Below are positions 23,787 through 31,702 of a stretch of 64,000 nucleotides of DNA, piece by piece (within the stretch, counting starts at the first letter, position 1; the number at the start of each line of letters is the position of its first letter). The DNA lies in NCBI RefSeq assembly GCF_004104375.1, contig NZ_QOVM01000007.1:1-64000 (forward strand), written 5' to 3'. The translations under genes and the position numbers were made by a program. Below the pieces are notes generated by a model. It saw nothing but the letters and a program-made list of their open reading frames with translations, was not told the DNA's origin and did no database searches. The DNA comes from Leeuwenhoekiella aequorea. GTDB taxonomy: Bacteria > Bacteroidota > Bacteroidia > Flavobacteriales > Flavobacteriaceae.

Positions 23787-23918
23787 TCACTGCGCATTTA
23801 ATTTGATTTCTTCAGAATTAGCTCTTCTCATATAGAAAACCGTGAGGTCTGTACTTTTAGGTAAATCTCCTCCAATTATAATTTCATCAATTACAGATCT
23901 CTGTAAATTTGATAACTC
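23787..23918 (-). pseudogene. Short gene remnant on the minus strand
   Basis: A minus-strand open frame of 43 codons with no start encodes LQRSVIDEIIIGGDLPKSTD followed by LTVFYMRRANSEEIKLNAQ and a TGA. Composition and length of open frame suggest the C-terminal end of a lost gene. The family is not recognised. Confidence 0.3.
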
Positions 23919-23999
23919 TTAATGCCTTACATTTATCTTAAAATCAGTTTTTAACTAATTGTAACTAGTTGCAAGCATTTAAAAATGAATAGTTAAAGG

Positions 24000-24040
24000 A
24001 AATATAAGTGCTTGTACTTATATTTGGTTGTTGTGGGTAA
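24000..24040 (+). other. Hairpin and cassette core at the left edge of array B
   Basis: AAATATAAGT (24000-24009) and ACTTATATTT (24016-24025) form a perfect 10-bp stem with a 6-nt loop. Five bases later the core GTTGTGGGTAA starts at 24030, and its first ten bases are exactly complementary to the left core at 25190-25199. It therefore is the left edge of a cassette. The hairpin could be a minimal attC (its TATAAGT arm resembles GGCTATAAGT of other sites), an attI-like site or a decayed site. Which of these is not clear. Confidence 0.6.
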
Positions 24041-24064
24041 TGTAAACCAACCTAAGAAAAAAGA

Positions 24065-25183
24065 ATGAATATAGAAAGCTTACTTAATAAAATCAAAATT
24101 TTCAAAGAACTAGTAGTTGATTCTGGTTTCAAAAGAGATGTTACGGACTATCGCCAATCAATTGGACAACCTCAAAATCAAAACTTAGTTTTTATGAAAA
24201 GTTTGTCACAGAATATTAAAACAAATTTAATTGACTTTGAAAATAATTCTCTTGATAGTGAACTTCATAGCGTCTTAAGAGACAATGAGCCATTTACTAC
24301 TCTAAACACGTTAGAGGAATTGGAAGAGCTGGATAACGACAAAGAAATTGATGGACAAAAATATTTACAAAAATTTTTAGCCATTCTAACTCAACTTCAA
24401 AAATCTATAACAGCCAACGAAACGGAATTAAATACTGTAAAATCAACATTTGACAAATACGTTTCTGACCAAAATGAATATGATACTGAAGGAGAACAAG
24501 CAGTAATGTCGCTAATATTTAAAGACCTTGAATCAACAGGAAGTATAAAGGAGTTTGCAAGAGTCTTACAAAGATGGAATAGAACTTTATTGACTTATCA
24601 TACACTTCTAAAATCGGAATCACCAAAAGAAATTTCATTAGTAGAAATTCAAAATGGCTCGATTGACGTCATATTCAATATTGACTTTGATGTTGCTGTA
24701 GATTTAACAGAACTAATAAAAACTGGACTTAAAGTTTACGGAGCTTATCTTTTATACAAATCCAAGAAAGCAAGAGAAATTATCGATTCATATATGGGTA
24801 ATACTAAGTTAATTGAAATGGAAGTTGAACGAGAAAAACTAATGCTTGACAATATTAAAGGTTCAATAAAACAAAAAGCAATTGAACAACATAAACAACG
24901 ATTATCTGAGGATAAAAACATTTCCAAAACGAGTGCAACTAAAAAAGCAGATGAAGTTGCAAAAGTTATAACAGACCACATTATTAAAGGAAATGAAGTG
25001 AAACTTTTAACACCACCTGAAATCGATGAAGAATTAGAAGATGAAAAAGATTTAGGTAGCGAATTACGAGAAGAAACAGCTATTGTTCGTGAAAGATACA
25101 AGAAACTTAATGTTGAAGAAAAACAGCTTCTACTGGAAAAATATACAATAAAGGAAGAAGACGAAAGCACCGAAAAGAAATAA
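24065..25183 (+). CDS. Hypothetical protein with central hydrophobic segment
   Basis: This 372-aa protein has no family I recognise. The N-terminal half (1-170) is helical and acidic. The middle reads EISLVEIQNGSIDVIFNIDFDVAVDLTELIKTGLKVYGAYLLYKS (about 190-235), a beta hairpin running into an amphipathic or membrane helix, which is seen in several uncharacterised bacterial proteins. The C-terminal part is a charged coiled coil (LIEMEVEREKLMLDNIKGS...) ending in an acidic tail. It is the sole gene of its cassette, which has perfect 10-bp core pairing at both ends. Confidence 0.65.
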   Translation: MNIESLLNKIKIFKELVVDSGFKRDVTDYRQSIGQPQNQNLVFMKSLSQNIKTNLIDFENNSLDSELHSVLRDNEPFTTLNTLEELEELDNDKEIDGQKYLQKFLAILTQLQKSITANETELNTVKSTFDKYVSDQNEYDTEGEQAVMSLIFKDLESTGSIKEFARVLQRWNRTLLTYHTLLKSESPKEISLVEIQNGSIDVIFNIDFDVAVDLTELIKTGLKVYGAYLLYKSKKAREIIDSYMGNTKLIEMEVEREKLMLDNIKGSIKQKAIEQHKQRLSEDKNISKTSATKKADEVAKVITDHIIKGNEVKLLTPPEIDEELEDEKDLGSELREETAIVRERYKKLNVEEKQLLLEKYTIKEEDESTEKK

Positions 25184-25188
25184 AAACA

Positions 25189-25327
25189 CTACCCACAACA
25201 ACGTGTATAATTAATGGCTAGTTCTCGCATACTTACGAAAATCCTTGCGGATTTTCTATTCGGTTTGTATTTGCTAAATTAGGTGCTTAAACACGCCACT
25301 AATCATATACTGGAACGTTGTACATAA
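25189..25327 (+). other. attC-like cassette recombination site (attC-B1)
   Basis: The left core TACCCAC-AAC (25190-25199) is the exact complement of the cassette start at 24030-24039. The arms GTGTATAATTAATGGC and GCCACTAATCATATAC pair, and the central hairpin is GAAAATCC-TTGC-GGATTTTC. The right core GTTGTACATAA starts at 25317. The body is nearly the same as attC6 in array A, linking the two arrays. Confidence 0.88.
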
Positions 25328-25367
25328 TGCAAAAAACTCATCGATTAAAAATAAACTTTAGGATAAT

Positions 25368-25703
25368 ATGACAAAAAACGAATGGGAAAAACTGTATGGA
25401 ATTCTAGATAATGAACACTCAACTTTTTTGTTAGAATATCCAACAATGAGAAATGAAAAGAATAAAAAAATAAGAGGAGATGCTGAAAGAAAAGTAAATA
25501 ATAGCATCCGACTTTCTTGCACTTGGATTCAAAAATATGGAGAAGCTTTTAATCTTTTAACAGGTGGAGATGAAACCAGCGATTTTGGTAGAGCTATTAT
25601 TTGGGACGAATTCGTAAGACCTAACTATTTTGGAGGCGATATGTCTGAATTTCTTGAAAAGATTAAGAAAAAAATAGCTTCAATGGATAAAGAAAACAAT
25701 TAA
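25368..25703 (+). CDS. Hypothetical protein, first gene of the TIR cassette
   Basis: This 111-aa soluble protein has no recognised family. It is helical at the start (EWEKLYGILDNEHSTFLLEYPTMRNEKNKK), then shows SCTWIQKYGEAFNLL and a distinctive GRAIIWDEFVRPNYFGGDMSEFLEKI. It lies 18 bp upstream of the DUF1883-TIR gene in the same cassette, so the two are likely co-expressed, and it could be a partner, regulator or antidote of that protein. The sequence alone does not say which. Confidence 0.6.
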   Translation: MTKNEWEKLYGILDNEHSTFLLEYPTMRNEKNKKIRGDAERKVNNSIRLSCTWIQKYGEAFNLLTGGDETSDFGRAIIWDEFVRPNYFGGDMSEFLEKIKKKIASMDKENN

Positions 25704-25721
25704 AAAAACAATCCGAATAGA

Positions 25722-26492
25722 ATGAACTTTACCAAATATGATTTAGGAAATAAACAAAGAGGAGATATTGTTGAAATAACATTACAAGGTAGCGCAGCTA
25801 ATGTGCGACTTATGAATTCATCAAATTTTCAAAGTTATCGAAATGGAAGAAGACACAGTTATATTGGCGGATTAGCGAAAAAGTCACCTATTCGATTACA
25901 AATACCAAATTCAGGACATTGGTATGTAACTGTCGATATGCAAGGTTTGAGAGGAACGACAAGAAGTTCAATTAGAATGTTGCCAAGTGCCTTACCTGAA
26001 ATGCGTCAACCTTCATTATCGACAGTTCCGTCTTTAGTTCAAGAAAGACAAAAACCACCTGAATATGACAATGAAATTAGAGAATATGATGTTTTCATTT
26101 CACACGCTTCAGAAGATAAAGACGAAGTTGTTAGACCTTTAGCGTTAGCTTTGAAATCTGAAGGATTGAAAGTCTGGTATGATGAATTCGAAATGAAAAT
26201 CGGAGACTCGTTGCGAAGAAAAATTGACAAAGGATTGGCAAATAGTCGATTTGGAATAGTTGTTTTATCAAAAGATTTTATTCGCAAGGGTTGGACAAAT
26301 TATGAGCTTGATGGAATTATTACAAAGTCAGTTTCCGATGAACAAGTTATGTTACCAATTTGGCACAATCTGACCAAAAAAGAGGTTATTGACTATAGCC
26401 CTTCTTTAGCGGACAAATTAGCGAGAAACACTTCGTCATTTACTGTAGAAGAAATTGCAGCAGAAATTGCAGAAGTGATTAACAATCGATAA
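25722..26492 (+). CDS. DUF1883-TIR domain protein
   Basis: This 256-aa protein has two domains. Residues 1-88 are a DUF1883 domain (KYDLGNKQRGDIVEITLQGSAANVRLMNSSNFQSYRNG, ending RLQIPNSGHWYVTVDMQGL). After a Pro-rich linker, residues about 121-250 are a TIR domain: YDVFISHASEDK, EGLKVWYDEFEMKIGDSL with Glu155/Glu157 in the usual catalytic area, RFGIVVLSKDFIRKGWTNYEL, and a C-terminal helix. Bacterial TIR domains often cleave or modify NAD in anti-phage systems. Defence is therefore a reasonable inference, with DUF1883 as a sensor or ligand-binding part. It shares its cassette with the small gene upstream. Confidence 0.85.
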   Translation: MNFTKYDLGNKQRGDIVEITLQGSAANVRLMNSSNFQSYRNGRRHSYIGGLAKKSPIRLQIPNSGHWYVTVDMQGLRGTTRSSIRMLPSALPEMRQPSLSTVPSLVQERQKPPEYDNEIREYDVFISHASEDKDEVVRPLALALKSEGLKVWYDEFEMKIGDSLRRKIDKGLANSRFGIVVLSKDFIRKGWTNYELDGIITKSVSDEQVMLPIWHNLTKKEVIDYSPSLADKLARNTSSFTVEEIAAEIAEVINNR

Positions 26493-26496
26493 AGTA

Positions 26497-26634
26497 CTAT
26501 GTACAACAATGGCTATAAGTAATTACTAGTTCCCTTCTACTTCTGAAAACCCTCACAAATTCTCTATTTGGTTTGTATTTGCTAAATTCCGTGTTCAATT
26601 CGTAACTAATATTATACATCAACGTTAGTTGCTC
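26497..26634 (+). other. attC-like cassette recombination site (attC-B2)
   Basis: The left core TATGTAC-AAC (26498-26507) is the exact complement of the cassette start at 25317-25326. GGCTATAAGTAATTAC faces GTAACTAATATTATAC. The central hairpin is degenerate. The right core GTTAGTTGCTC starts at 26624 and is the only one that lacks A at position 11. Confidence 0.82.
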
Positions 26635-26646
26635 TATGATCAAAAA

Positions 26647-27219
26647 ATGAAAGAAGGATTAATTAAAGATACTTACGAACTCGTTTTTAAAGAAATTCAA
26701 ACGGTAATTACAATATTCTATATTTTGATTGTGGGTATTGGAATGCTTTTTACATATCAAAAATACTCAGAATTCGGAATTAATATTTTTGATTATGCAG
26801 ATGTTTTTGATTTTTTAGTAGCTCCTTTTTCTGATTTTAAAATAATATTATTTTCTACAATAACACTACTATTAGTTTTTCTCTTTTTTAAACTTGACAG
26901 TCTCTATAAAAGAAAATTTCCGAAGAATTACTCGAGTATGAACTTTGGTTGGGACAAAAAAAGTTGGTTCAACACCTACAGGTATTCCTTATTTTTCCTT
27001 CTTTTTATTTTATATATTAATCTGTCTGCTGATTTTTATGGGATATTTACAAGTAAAGAAACAAAAGAAAAATCACCAATAAACCTTAAATATTCCGACA
27101 ATGAAACTATCAATGGAATACTAATTGGAAAAACAAAAGATGTGATTTTTTTATTGCAGGGTAAAAAGGTAAAAGCAATTCCGATAAATTCAATAATTAA
27201 AGAATTTGAGATAAAATAA
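26647..27219 (+). CDS. Hypothetical three-segment membrane protein
   Basis: I start this 190-aa protein at the ATG at 26647; an upstream TTG at 26629 lies inside the cassette core. Three hydrophobic segments are visible (about 19-39, 63-84 and 113-135), followed by a C-terminal soluble tail of about 50 residues (SDNETINGILIGKTKDVIFLLQGKKVKAIPINSIIKEFEIK), which looks like a small beta barrel facing one side. No family is recognised. It is the only gene of its cassette. Confidence 0.6.
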   Translation: MKEGLIKDTYELVFKEIQTVITIFYILIVGIGMLFTYQKYSEFGINIFDYADVFDFLVAPFSDFKIILFSTITLLLVFLFFKLDSLYKRKFPKNYSSMNFGWDKKSWFNTYRYSLFFLLFILYINLSADFYGIFTSKETKEKSPINLKYSDNETINGILIGKTKDVIFLLQGKKVKAIPINSIIKEFEIK

Positions 27220-27360
27220 AGCTACTAAATCCGTAGATCATTAGTACTAGCTTCAAGCCTATATCGGAAAAATATGTGACACTTGACTGAAGATCAAAAT
27301 AAGATACTGTAGGCAACAACGTATAAGAAAATAGCTCAAGCTATTGCTACAACTATAGCT
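27220..27360 (+). other. Degenerate attC and orphan left core at the right end of array B
   Basis: AGCTACTAAA (27220-27229) matches eight of ten bases expected for the left core of the preceding cassette (AGCAACTAAC). A second, perfect-looking left core C-TGTAGGC-AAC lies at 27307-27317, followed by AACGTATAAG and a hairpin AATAGC-TCAA-GCTATT. Its cassette start is not in the window. Array B ends here in decay. Bases 27361-27520 hold no gene. Confidence 0.55.
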
Positions 27361-27520
27361 TAAGGTCTGTTTGTAAAATCGATACAAATTGTAAATGCGA
27401 CAATTCATATTTAATTAAGATCCATACACAATCCTATTTCTAACAAACACAAAAGCATCCTGCTAAAAATAAGTACATTTTTCATTTTAATATATCGCAA
27501 TTTATAGATATGTTTGTAGT

Positions 27521-27823
27521 ATGAATTTGAAACAAGCAACAGAAATTGGTAAATGTCTATCTAACCAGACCAGGTTTCAGATCTTGGAATGGCTGAAAGA
27601 ACCAGAAAAAAACTTTCCGCCTCACGAGACCTTAAAACATTTCAACGATGGCGTTTGCGTTACTTATATTCAAGAAAAGGCCGGTTTATCTCAATCAACT
27701 ATTTCAACATATTTGACGAATATGGAGAAATGTGGACTTTTAATATCAACAAGACATGGAAAATGGTCTTATTTAAAAAGAAACGAAGAAACAATTAAAC
27801 AGTTTACCGATTTTTTAATATAA
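27521..27823 (+). CDS. ArsR-family winged-helix regulator
   Basis: This 100-aa protein is a small ArsR-type winged helix: IGKCLSNQTRFQILEWLKEPEKNFPP at the start, then YIQEKAGLSQSTISTYLTNMEKCGLLISTRHGKWSYLKRNEETIKQF, the recognition helix and wing. Cysteines are present (Cys12, Cys47 and Cys72), but the classic ELCVCDL metal box is absent, so it need not be a metal sensor. It lies 43 bp before a small membrane-protein gene and a short-chain dehydrogenase gene on the same strand, which it probably regulates. Confidence 0.85.
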   Translation: MNLKQATEIGKCLSNQTRFQILEWLKEPEKNFPPHETLKHFNDGVCVTYIQEKAGLSQSTISTYLTNMEKCGLLISTRHGKWSYLKRNEETIKQFTDFLI

Positions 27824-27866
27824 AAAATTTAGAACTACATATCGATAATTCGCTATATAACAAACT

Positions 27867-28136
27867 ATGAGGACACTAATTGACATTTTAGGATGGTCTG
27901 GTTCGGGATTCATAATCCTTGCCTATGCCCTAACCCTTATTCAAAATAGAAAATATTTAGATTATGGTAAATATTTAAACTTGCTTGGAGGCCTTCTAAT
28001 AGCCATAAACTGCTATTACTACAATGCAATTCCACCATTTGTAACTAATTTACTTTGGAGTGTCATCGCCACTTTAACCATATACAAGTCGCGAACTAAA
28101 AAAGAGAAATGTAACAAAGCGCAATGCTTATCTTAA
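27867..28136 (+). CDS. CBU_0592-like small membrane protein
   Basis: This 89-aa protein has three hydrophobic segments (about 5-25, 36-53 and 58-76), with the pattern DILGWSGSGFIILAYALT followed by YLNLLGGLLIAINCYYYNAIPPFVTNLLWSVIA, typical of the CBU_0592 family of small membrane proteins. No function is known. It sits in a tight row between the ArsR-type regulator and the dehydrogenase (12-bp gap), so it probably belongs to their transcript. Confidence 0.7.
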   Translation: MRTLIDILGWSGSGFIILAYALTLIQNRKYLDYGKYLNLLGGLLIAINCYYYNAIPPFVTNLLWSVIATLTIYKSRTKKEKCNKAQCLS

Positions 28137-28148
28137 AATTTAAAGATC

Positions 28149-28751
28149 ATGAAAATTCTAATAATTGGAGGAAATGGAACAATAGGAAAAACAATTGTTC
28201 GACACTTTAAAGAAAACAATGAAATTTTAATCGCTGGCCGAAGCAATGGAGATGTCCTTGTTGATATTGCAGATAGTAGTTCGATAAAATCTATGTTTGA
28301 GAAAATTGGTAACGTGGATGCTATCATCTGTATCGCCGGAGAAGCCAAATGGGCAGATTTTAATGAGCTTACCGAAGATGACTATTATCTAGGACTAAAA
28401 AGTAAATTAATGGGACAGGTGAATCTTGTGCGCATTGGTCATAATTATTTAAATCCGAATGGTTCAATTACGCTGTCCACAGGAATTTTAGCAGACGACC
28501 CAGTTGTAAAAACAACCAGTGCGTCTATGGTAAATGGCGCAGTACATAGTTTTGTACAAGCTGTTGCGCTTGAAATTGAAAACGGAATTCGAGTAAATGC
28601 TGTTTCTTCCGGAATGGTAGAAGATGCTTTTGAAAAGTATAAAGACTATTTTCCAGGACATAACCCAATACCCATGAATAAAGTAATTAATGGATATGTT
28701 AGAAGTGTAAACGGGAAAGGGAACGGCGAAATAATTAGAATTTACAACTAA
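28149..28751 (+). CDS. Short-chain dehydrogenase/reductase
   Basis: This 200-aa protein is a compact SDR oxidoreductase. It has the nucleotide-binding GGNGTIGKTI near residues 7-16, then CIAGEAKWADFNEL in place of NNAG, and GIRVNAVSSGMVEDAF near the end. The usual YxxxK catalytic pair is not evident: the expected place reads SASMVNGAVHSF. At 200 residues it is on the short side, like other atypical SDRs. It is the last gene of the ArsR-led cluster. The substrate is unknown. Confidence 0.75.
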   Translation: MKILIIGGNGTIGKTIVRHFKENNEILIAGRSNGDVLVDIADSSSIKSMFEKIGNVDAIICIAGEAKWADFNELTEDDYYLGLKSKLMGQVNLVRIGHNYLNPNGSITLSTGILADDPVVKTTSASMVNGAVHSFVQAVALEIENGIRVNAVSSGMVEDAFEKYKDYFPGHNPIPMNKVINGYVRSVNGKGNGEIIRIYN

Positions 28752-29095
28752 AAAGTTGCGTACACTATTTTAATGAGTGGTTCTGATAAGGTTAAGGCCT
28801 ATTGAAAATTTGCCTTTAGCGTAATCTGAAAAGCTAACCTTTAGGACCGCTTTATTTTTGTACACTACCTTTAGTAGAAGTACAACATGAATCTTCGTGA
28901 AAAATAGACTTGACTATGTATTCAATGGAATAAAGCATCAAATGACGGGGAAAATATGTAAAGAATAAGACTATATCTTACTATCTTAATTAAAATAAAG
29001 GTTTGATAACCGAACTAGATGAAAACGAAACTAGAAAACAACACTTTGCCACAACTAATCTGGCATAAAGAAAATTAAATCACCAAAAAACCTAT
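28752..29095. other. Intergenic stretch without a gene
   Basis: These 344 bp are AT-rich and show no coding frame of useful length on either strand and no clear hairpin terminator. I see nothing that I can name. Confidence 0.5.
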
Positions 29096-29641
29096 TTGAA
29101 AACACTTGCATTTTTGATCGTACTTTTCTTATGTTCTTCTATAAACTGTTTAGCTCAGGAAGAATATATGGTAACCAATGAAAATGACACCATTTATGGT
29201 GAAATATCACGTTCATTAAATCTCTTGAACACGGCAAAAGTAGGATATAAAATAAAGTCCGCAGATGGTCGTAAAAGCCGTATTAATCCTGCAAAAATTA
29301 AATTTATTAGATCGCTTGATGGTGTAGATGGGGATTGTATTATTGCCCCTATTTACGATGAGTGGTTTGTTAAGAGAATTCTAGATGGTAGAATTAAAGT
29401 TTATCAACTAGTAGACGGAATTGTATTTTTTACTTCAAAAGATGATTCTGATATCATTTTAAATGATTTTGGCGGACTAAACAATAGAGAGGATTCAATG
29501 GATCAAATACGACCCTTAATTGAAGATAATTCGGTTATTCTGCAAGAATTTAACTCCTTAAAAGGGAGTCAAAGAGATATTATTTATATAATAGAAAAAT
29601 ACAATAAACTAAACGCCAGATTTTATATTTCCTATTATTAA
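29096..29641 (+). CDS. Hypothetical secreted protein
   Basis: This 181-aa protein is read from a TTG at 29096, which precedes a good signal peptide (KTLAFLIVLFLCSSINCLAQ); no ATG is near. The mature part begins EEYMVTNENDTIYGEISRSL, a pattern seen in secreted Bacteroidota proteins of unknown role, followed by KSADGRKSRINPAKIKFIRS and a C-terminal helical part. No domain is assigned. The 296 bp after its stop (29642-29937) hold no gene. Confidence 0.6.
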   Translation: MKTLAFLIVLFLCSSINCLAQEEYMVTNENDTIYGEISRSLNLLNTAKVGYKIKSADGRKSRINPAKIKFIRSLDGVDGDCIIAPIYDEWFVKRILDGRIKVYQLVDGIVFFTSKDDSDIILNDFGGLNNREDSMDQIRPLIEDNSVILQEFNSLKGSQRDIIYIIEKYNKLNARFYISYY

Positions 29642-29937
29642 GAGAATCTGTATTATTCTCCTATACTAAGGGTCTCCATATTTTTAATTAATTTCTAAGC
29701 TGCCTCTTTTTTAAAATAAATTGGTTTTTAAAATAAATGGAATAAATGAGCAACGATTTCCTTGAGTAATTTGCTTATACCTTTCTCTAAGTATTTTAGT
29801 TAAAAAGATGATATAGGCTAACACTACTATTATAAACAAAACTTAAAATGGAAGTTAGGTACCATTAAGAATTTAAATTGCGTATTTCTTATAGAAAATT
29901 AGAGGTTTAAGATTAGAATAATATCAAACAGAATAAT

Positions 29938-30672
29938 ATGAAGTTACAGGATAAAGTAATTCTTATTACGGGAGCATCTCGTGGAATAGGTCGTGAAGTA
30001 GCAATTTTACTCAGTGAAAATGGCGCTAAAGTTGTCGTAAATTATTCAAGTAGTGAAAAGGAAGCAAACAAGACCGTTGCACATATAACTAAAAATGGAG
30101 GCAGTGCCATAGCTGTTAAAGCTGATGTGAGCCAGAGAGATCAGGTGACCATGCTATTTGATAAGACCATAGCAGAATTCGGTAAAATTGATGTTTTGAT
30201 AAATAATGCCGGGATTATGGATAATAAATTTCTGAAAGACCACACACAGGATGATTTTTCAAAAGTATTTGAAATAAATGTACGCGGCGTTTTCAACACA
30301 CTTCAGGAGGCTCATTCTAAGCTCGCTGATAATGGAATTATTATCAATTTTTCATCGAGCACTACCAAGTTAATGCTACCTAAATATGCTTTATACTCGA
30401 GTACCAAAGCGGCTATTGAGCAGATGACACGTGTATTTTCTAATGAAATTGGAAGAGGTATATCTGTAAATGCCATTGCTCCAGGACCTACAGCCACAGA
30501 ATTATTTAATAAAGGAAAGTCCCAGGAAACTATTGATCAGCTAAGTTCAAAGAGTGCTTTTAATAGAATTGCCGAACCTTTAGATATTGCTAAAGTTGTT
30601 CTTTTCCTTGCAAATGATGATTCAAAATGGATTTCAGGACAGGTTATTTACGCGAATGGCGCTATGATATAA
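29938..30672 (+). CDS. Short-chain dehydrogenase/reductase (3-ketoacyl-ACP reductase type)
   Basis: This 244-aa classical SDR has TGASRGIG (residues 11-18) for NAD(P) binding, NNAG (about 89-92), the catalytic Ser in NFSSSTTK, the YxxxK pair in YSSTKAA, and NAIAPGPTATE after it, which fits the FabG-like or glucose-1-dehydrogenase-like group. It reduces or oxidises an unspecified alcohol or ketone. It stands alone, with long gaps on both sides, so it is not part of a fatty-acid operon; an auxiliary stress or catabolic function is more likely. Confidence 0.88.
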   Translation: MKLQDKVILITGASRGIGREVAILLSENGAKVVVNYSSSEKEANKTVAHITKNGGSAIAVKADVSQRDQVTMLFDKTIAEFGKIDVLINNAGIMDNKFLKDHTQDDFSKVFEINVRGVFNTLQEAHSKLADNGIIINFSSSTTKLMLPKYALYSSTKAAIEQMTRVFSNEIGRGISVNAIAPGPTATELFNKGKSQETIDQLSSKSAFNRIAEPLDIAKVVLFLANDDSKWISGQVIYANGAMI

Positions 30673-30812
30673 GTGCCCAATATTTTTTCTGAGATTAAAT
30701 AGAAGAGAAGGTTTATCACATTGCAGAATTGAGCTAAAATCGAAGGAAATCTAAATAGAGTTACAGATAAATGATATAAATTTACATCGCGCACGATTTA
30801 ATCTTTTACGAT

Positions 30813-31247
30813 ATGAATAGTAAAACTTCAGCTTTTCAGAAATTTGCAAGGATACTTTTAGGAAGTTTGATGCTTCTTGCAGGTATAGGACATTTAACTT
30901 TTCAAAGGCAAGAGTTTATGGCGCAAGTACCGCGGTGGCTTCCAAACGATCCTTTATTTATGGATATAGTAGTTCTTGCATCGGGTGTAGTAGAAATTAC
31001 ACTGGGACTAGCAATGATATTTCTTTTTAAGCATAAAATCAAAGTAGGAATAGTATTAGCTATATTTTACATTTTAATTTTTCCGGGGAATATCTCACAA
31101 TACACAAACGAGATTAGTGCCTTTGGCCTGGATACAGATCGCAAGCGACTTATACGACTGTTTTTTCAGCCCGTACTTATTTTATGGGCTCTATGGTCAA
31201 CCAGAGCGCTCACCTACCTCATTAAAAGACAAAAGAACGAGCTATGA
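30813..31247 (+). CDS. DoxX-family membrane protein
   Basis: This 144-aa protein has four hydrophobic segments (about 10-28, 50-70, 75-95 and 115-133). FARILLGSLMLLAGIGHLTF at the start and VLASGVVEITLGLAMIFLF in the middle are typical of DoxX-related proteins. Such proteins sit in the inner membrane and are linked to oxidative or thiol stress. The 3' end overlaps the following OhrR-type regulator gene by four bases (ATGA), so the two are co-translated. Confidence 0.78.
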   Translation: MNSKTSAFQKFARILLGSLMLLAGIGHLTFQRQEFMAQVPRWLPNDPLFMDIVVLASGVVEITLGLAMIFLFKHKIKVGIVLAIFYILIFPGNISQYTNEISAFGLDTDRKRLIRLFFQPVLILWALWSTRALTYLIKRQKNEL

Positions 31248-31702
31248 GTCAAGCTTGTGAACAGTTAAAGCTCGAGAACCAATTATGTTTTCCGCTATAT
31301 GCGGCTTCCCGGCTTACCACAAAACTTTATGGTCCGCTCCTTAAGCCTTTGGATATAACCTATCCCCAATATTTGGTTTTACTAGTACTTTGGGAGCAAA
31401 AAGAAATTTCTGTCAAAGAAATTGGTGCCCGTTTGTTTTTAGAATCTAATACCCTTACACCCCTATTAAAACGTCTAGAACAAAAGAAATTTATCGTTAG
31501 AATGCGCTCTACACAAGATGAACGAACGGTAATTGTATCATTAACTTCAAGAGGAGAAAAATTAAAAGATGAAGCGGAAACGATTCCGCTACACATTCAT
31601 AACCTATTTTCTCAATCAGCTTTTGAGAAATCCGAACTTGTTACATTTCAAAATAATCTTAAAAAATTGCTGGACATGCTTCGACAGGAAATTGACTCCT
31701 AA
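31244..31702 (+). CDS. ohrR: OhrR/MarR-family peroxide-sensing regulator
   Basis: This 152-aa MarR-type winged helix carries the OhrR hallmark near its start: LENQLCFPLYAASR with Cys15 as the peroxide-reactive residue. The core follows (ITYPQYLVLLVLWEQKEISVKEIGARLFLESNTLTPLLKRLEQKKFI, then RSTQDERTVIVSLTSRG). OhrR represses genes against organic peroxides and lets go on oxidation. Usually it is next to ohr; here it overlaps a DoxX-type gene instead and no ohr is seen in the window, so DoxX is its likely target. Confidence 0.82.
   Translation: MSQACEQLKLENQLCFPLYAASRLTTKLYGPLLKPLDITYPQYLVLLVLWEQKEISVKEIGARLFLESNTLTPLLKRLEQKKFIVRMRSTQDERTVIVSLTSRGEKLKDEAETIPLHIHNLFSQSAFEKSELVTFQNNLKKLLDMLRQEIDS

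Noticed and set aside
28149-28751. Functional assignment of the short dehydrogenase as a classical SDR
   Set aside because: The YxxxK catalytic pair is not visible, so only the fold-level call is kept.
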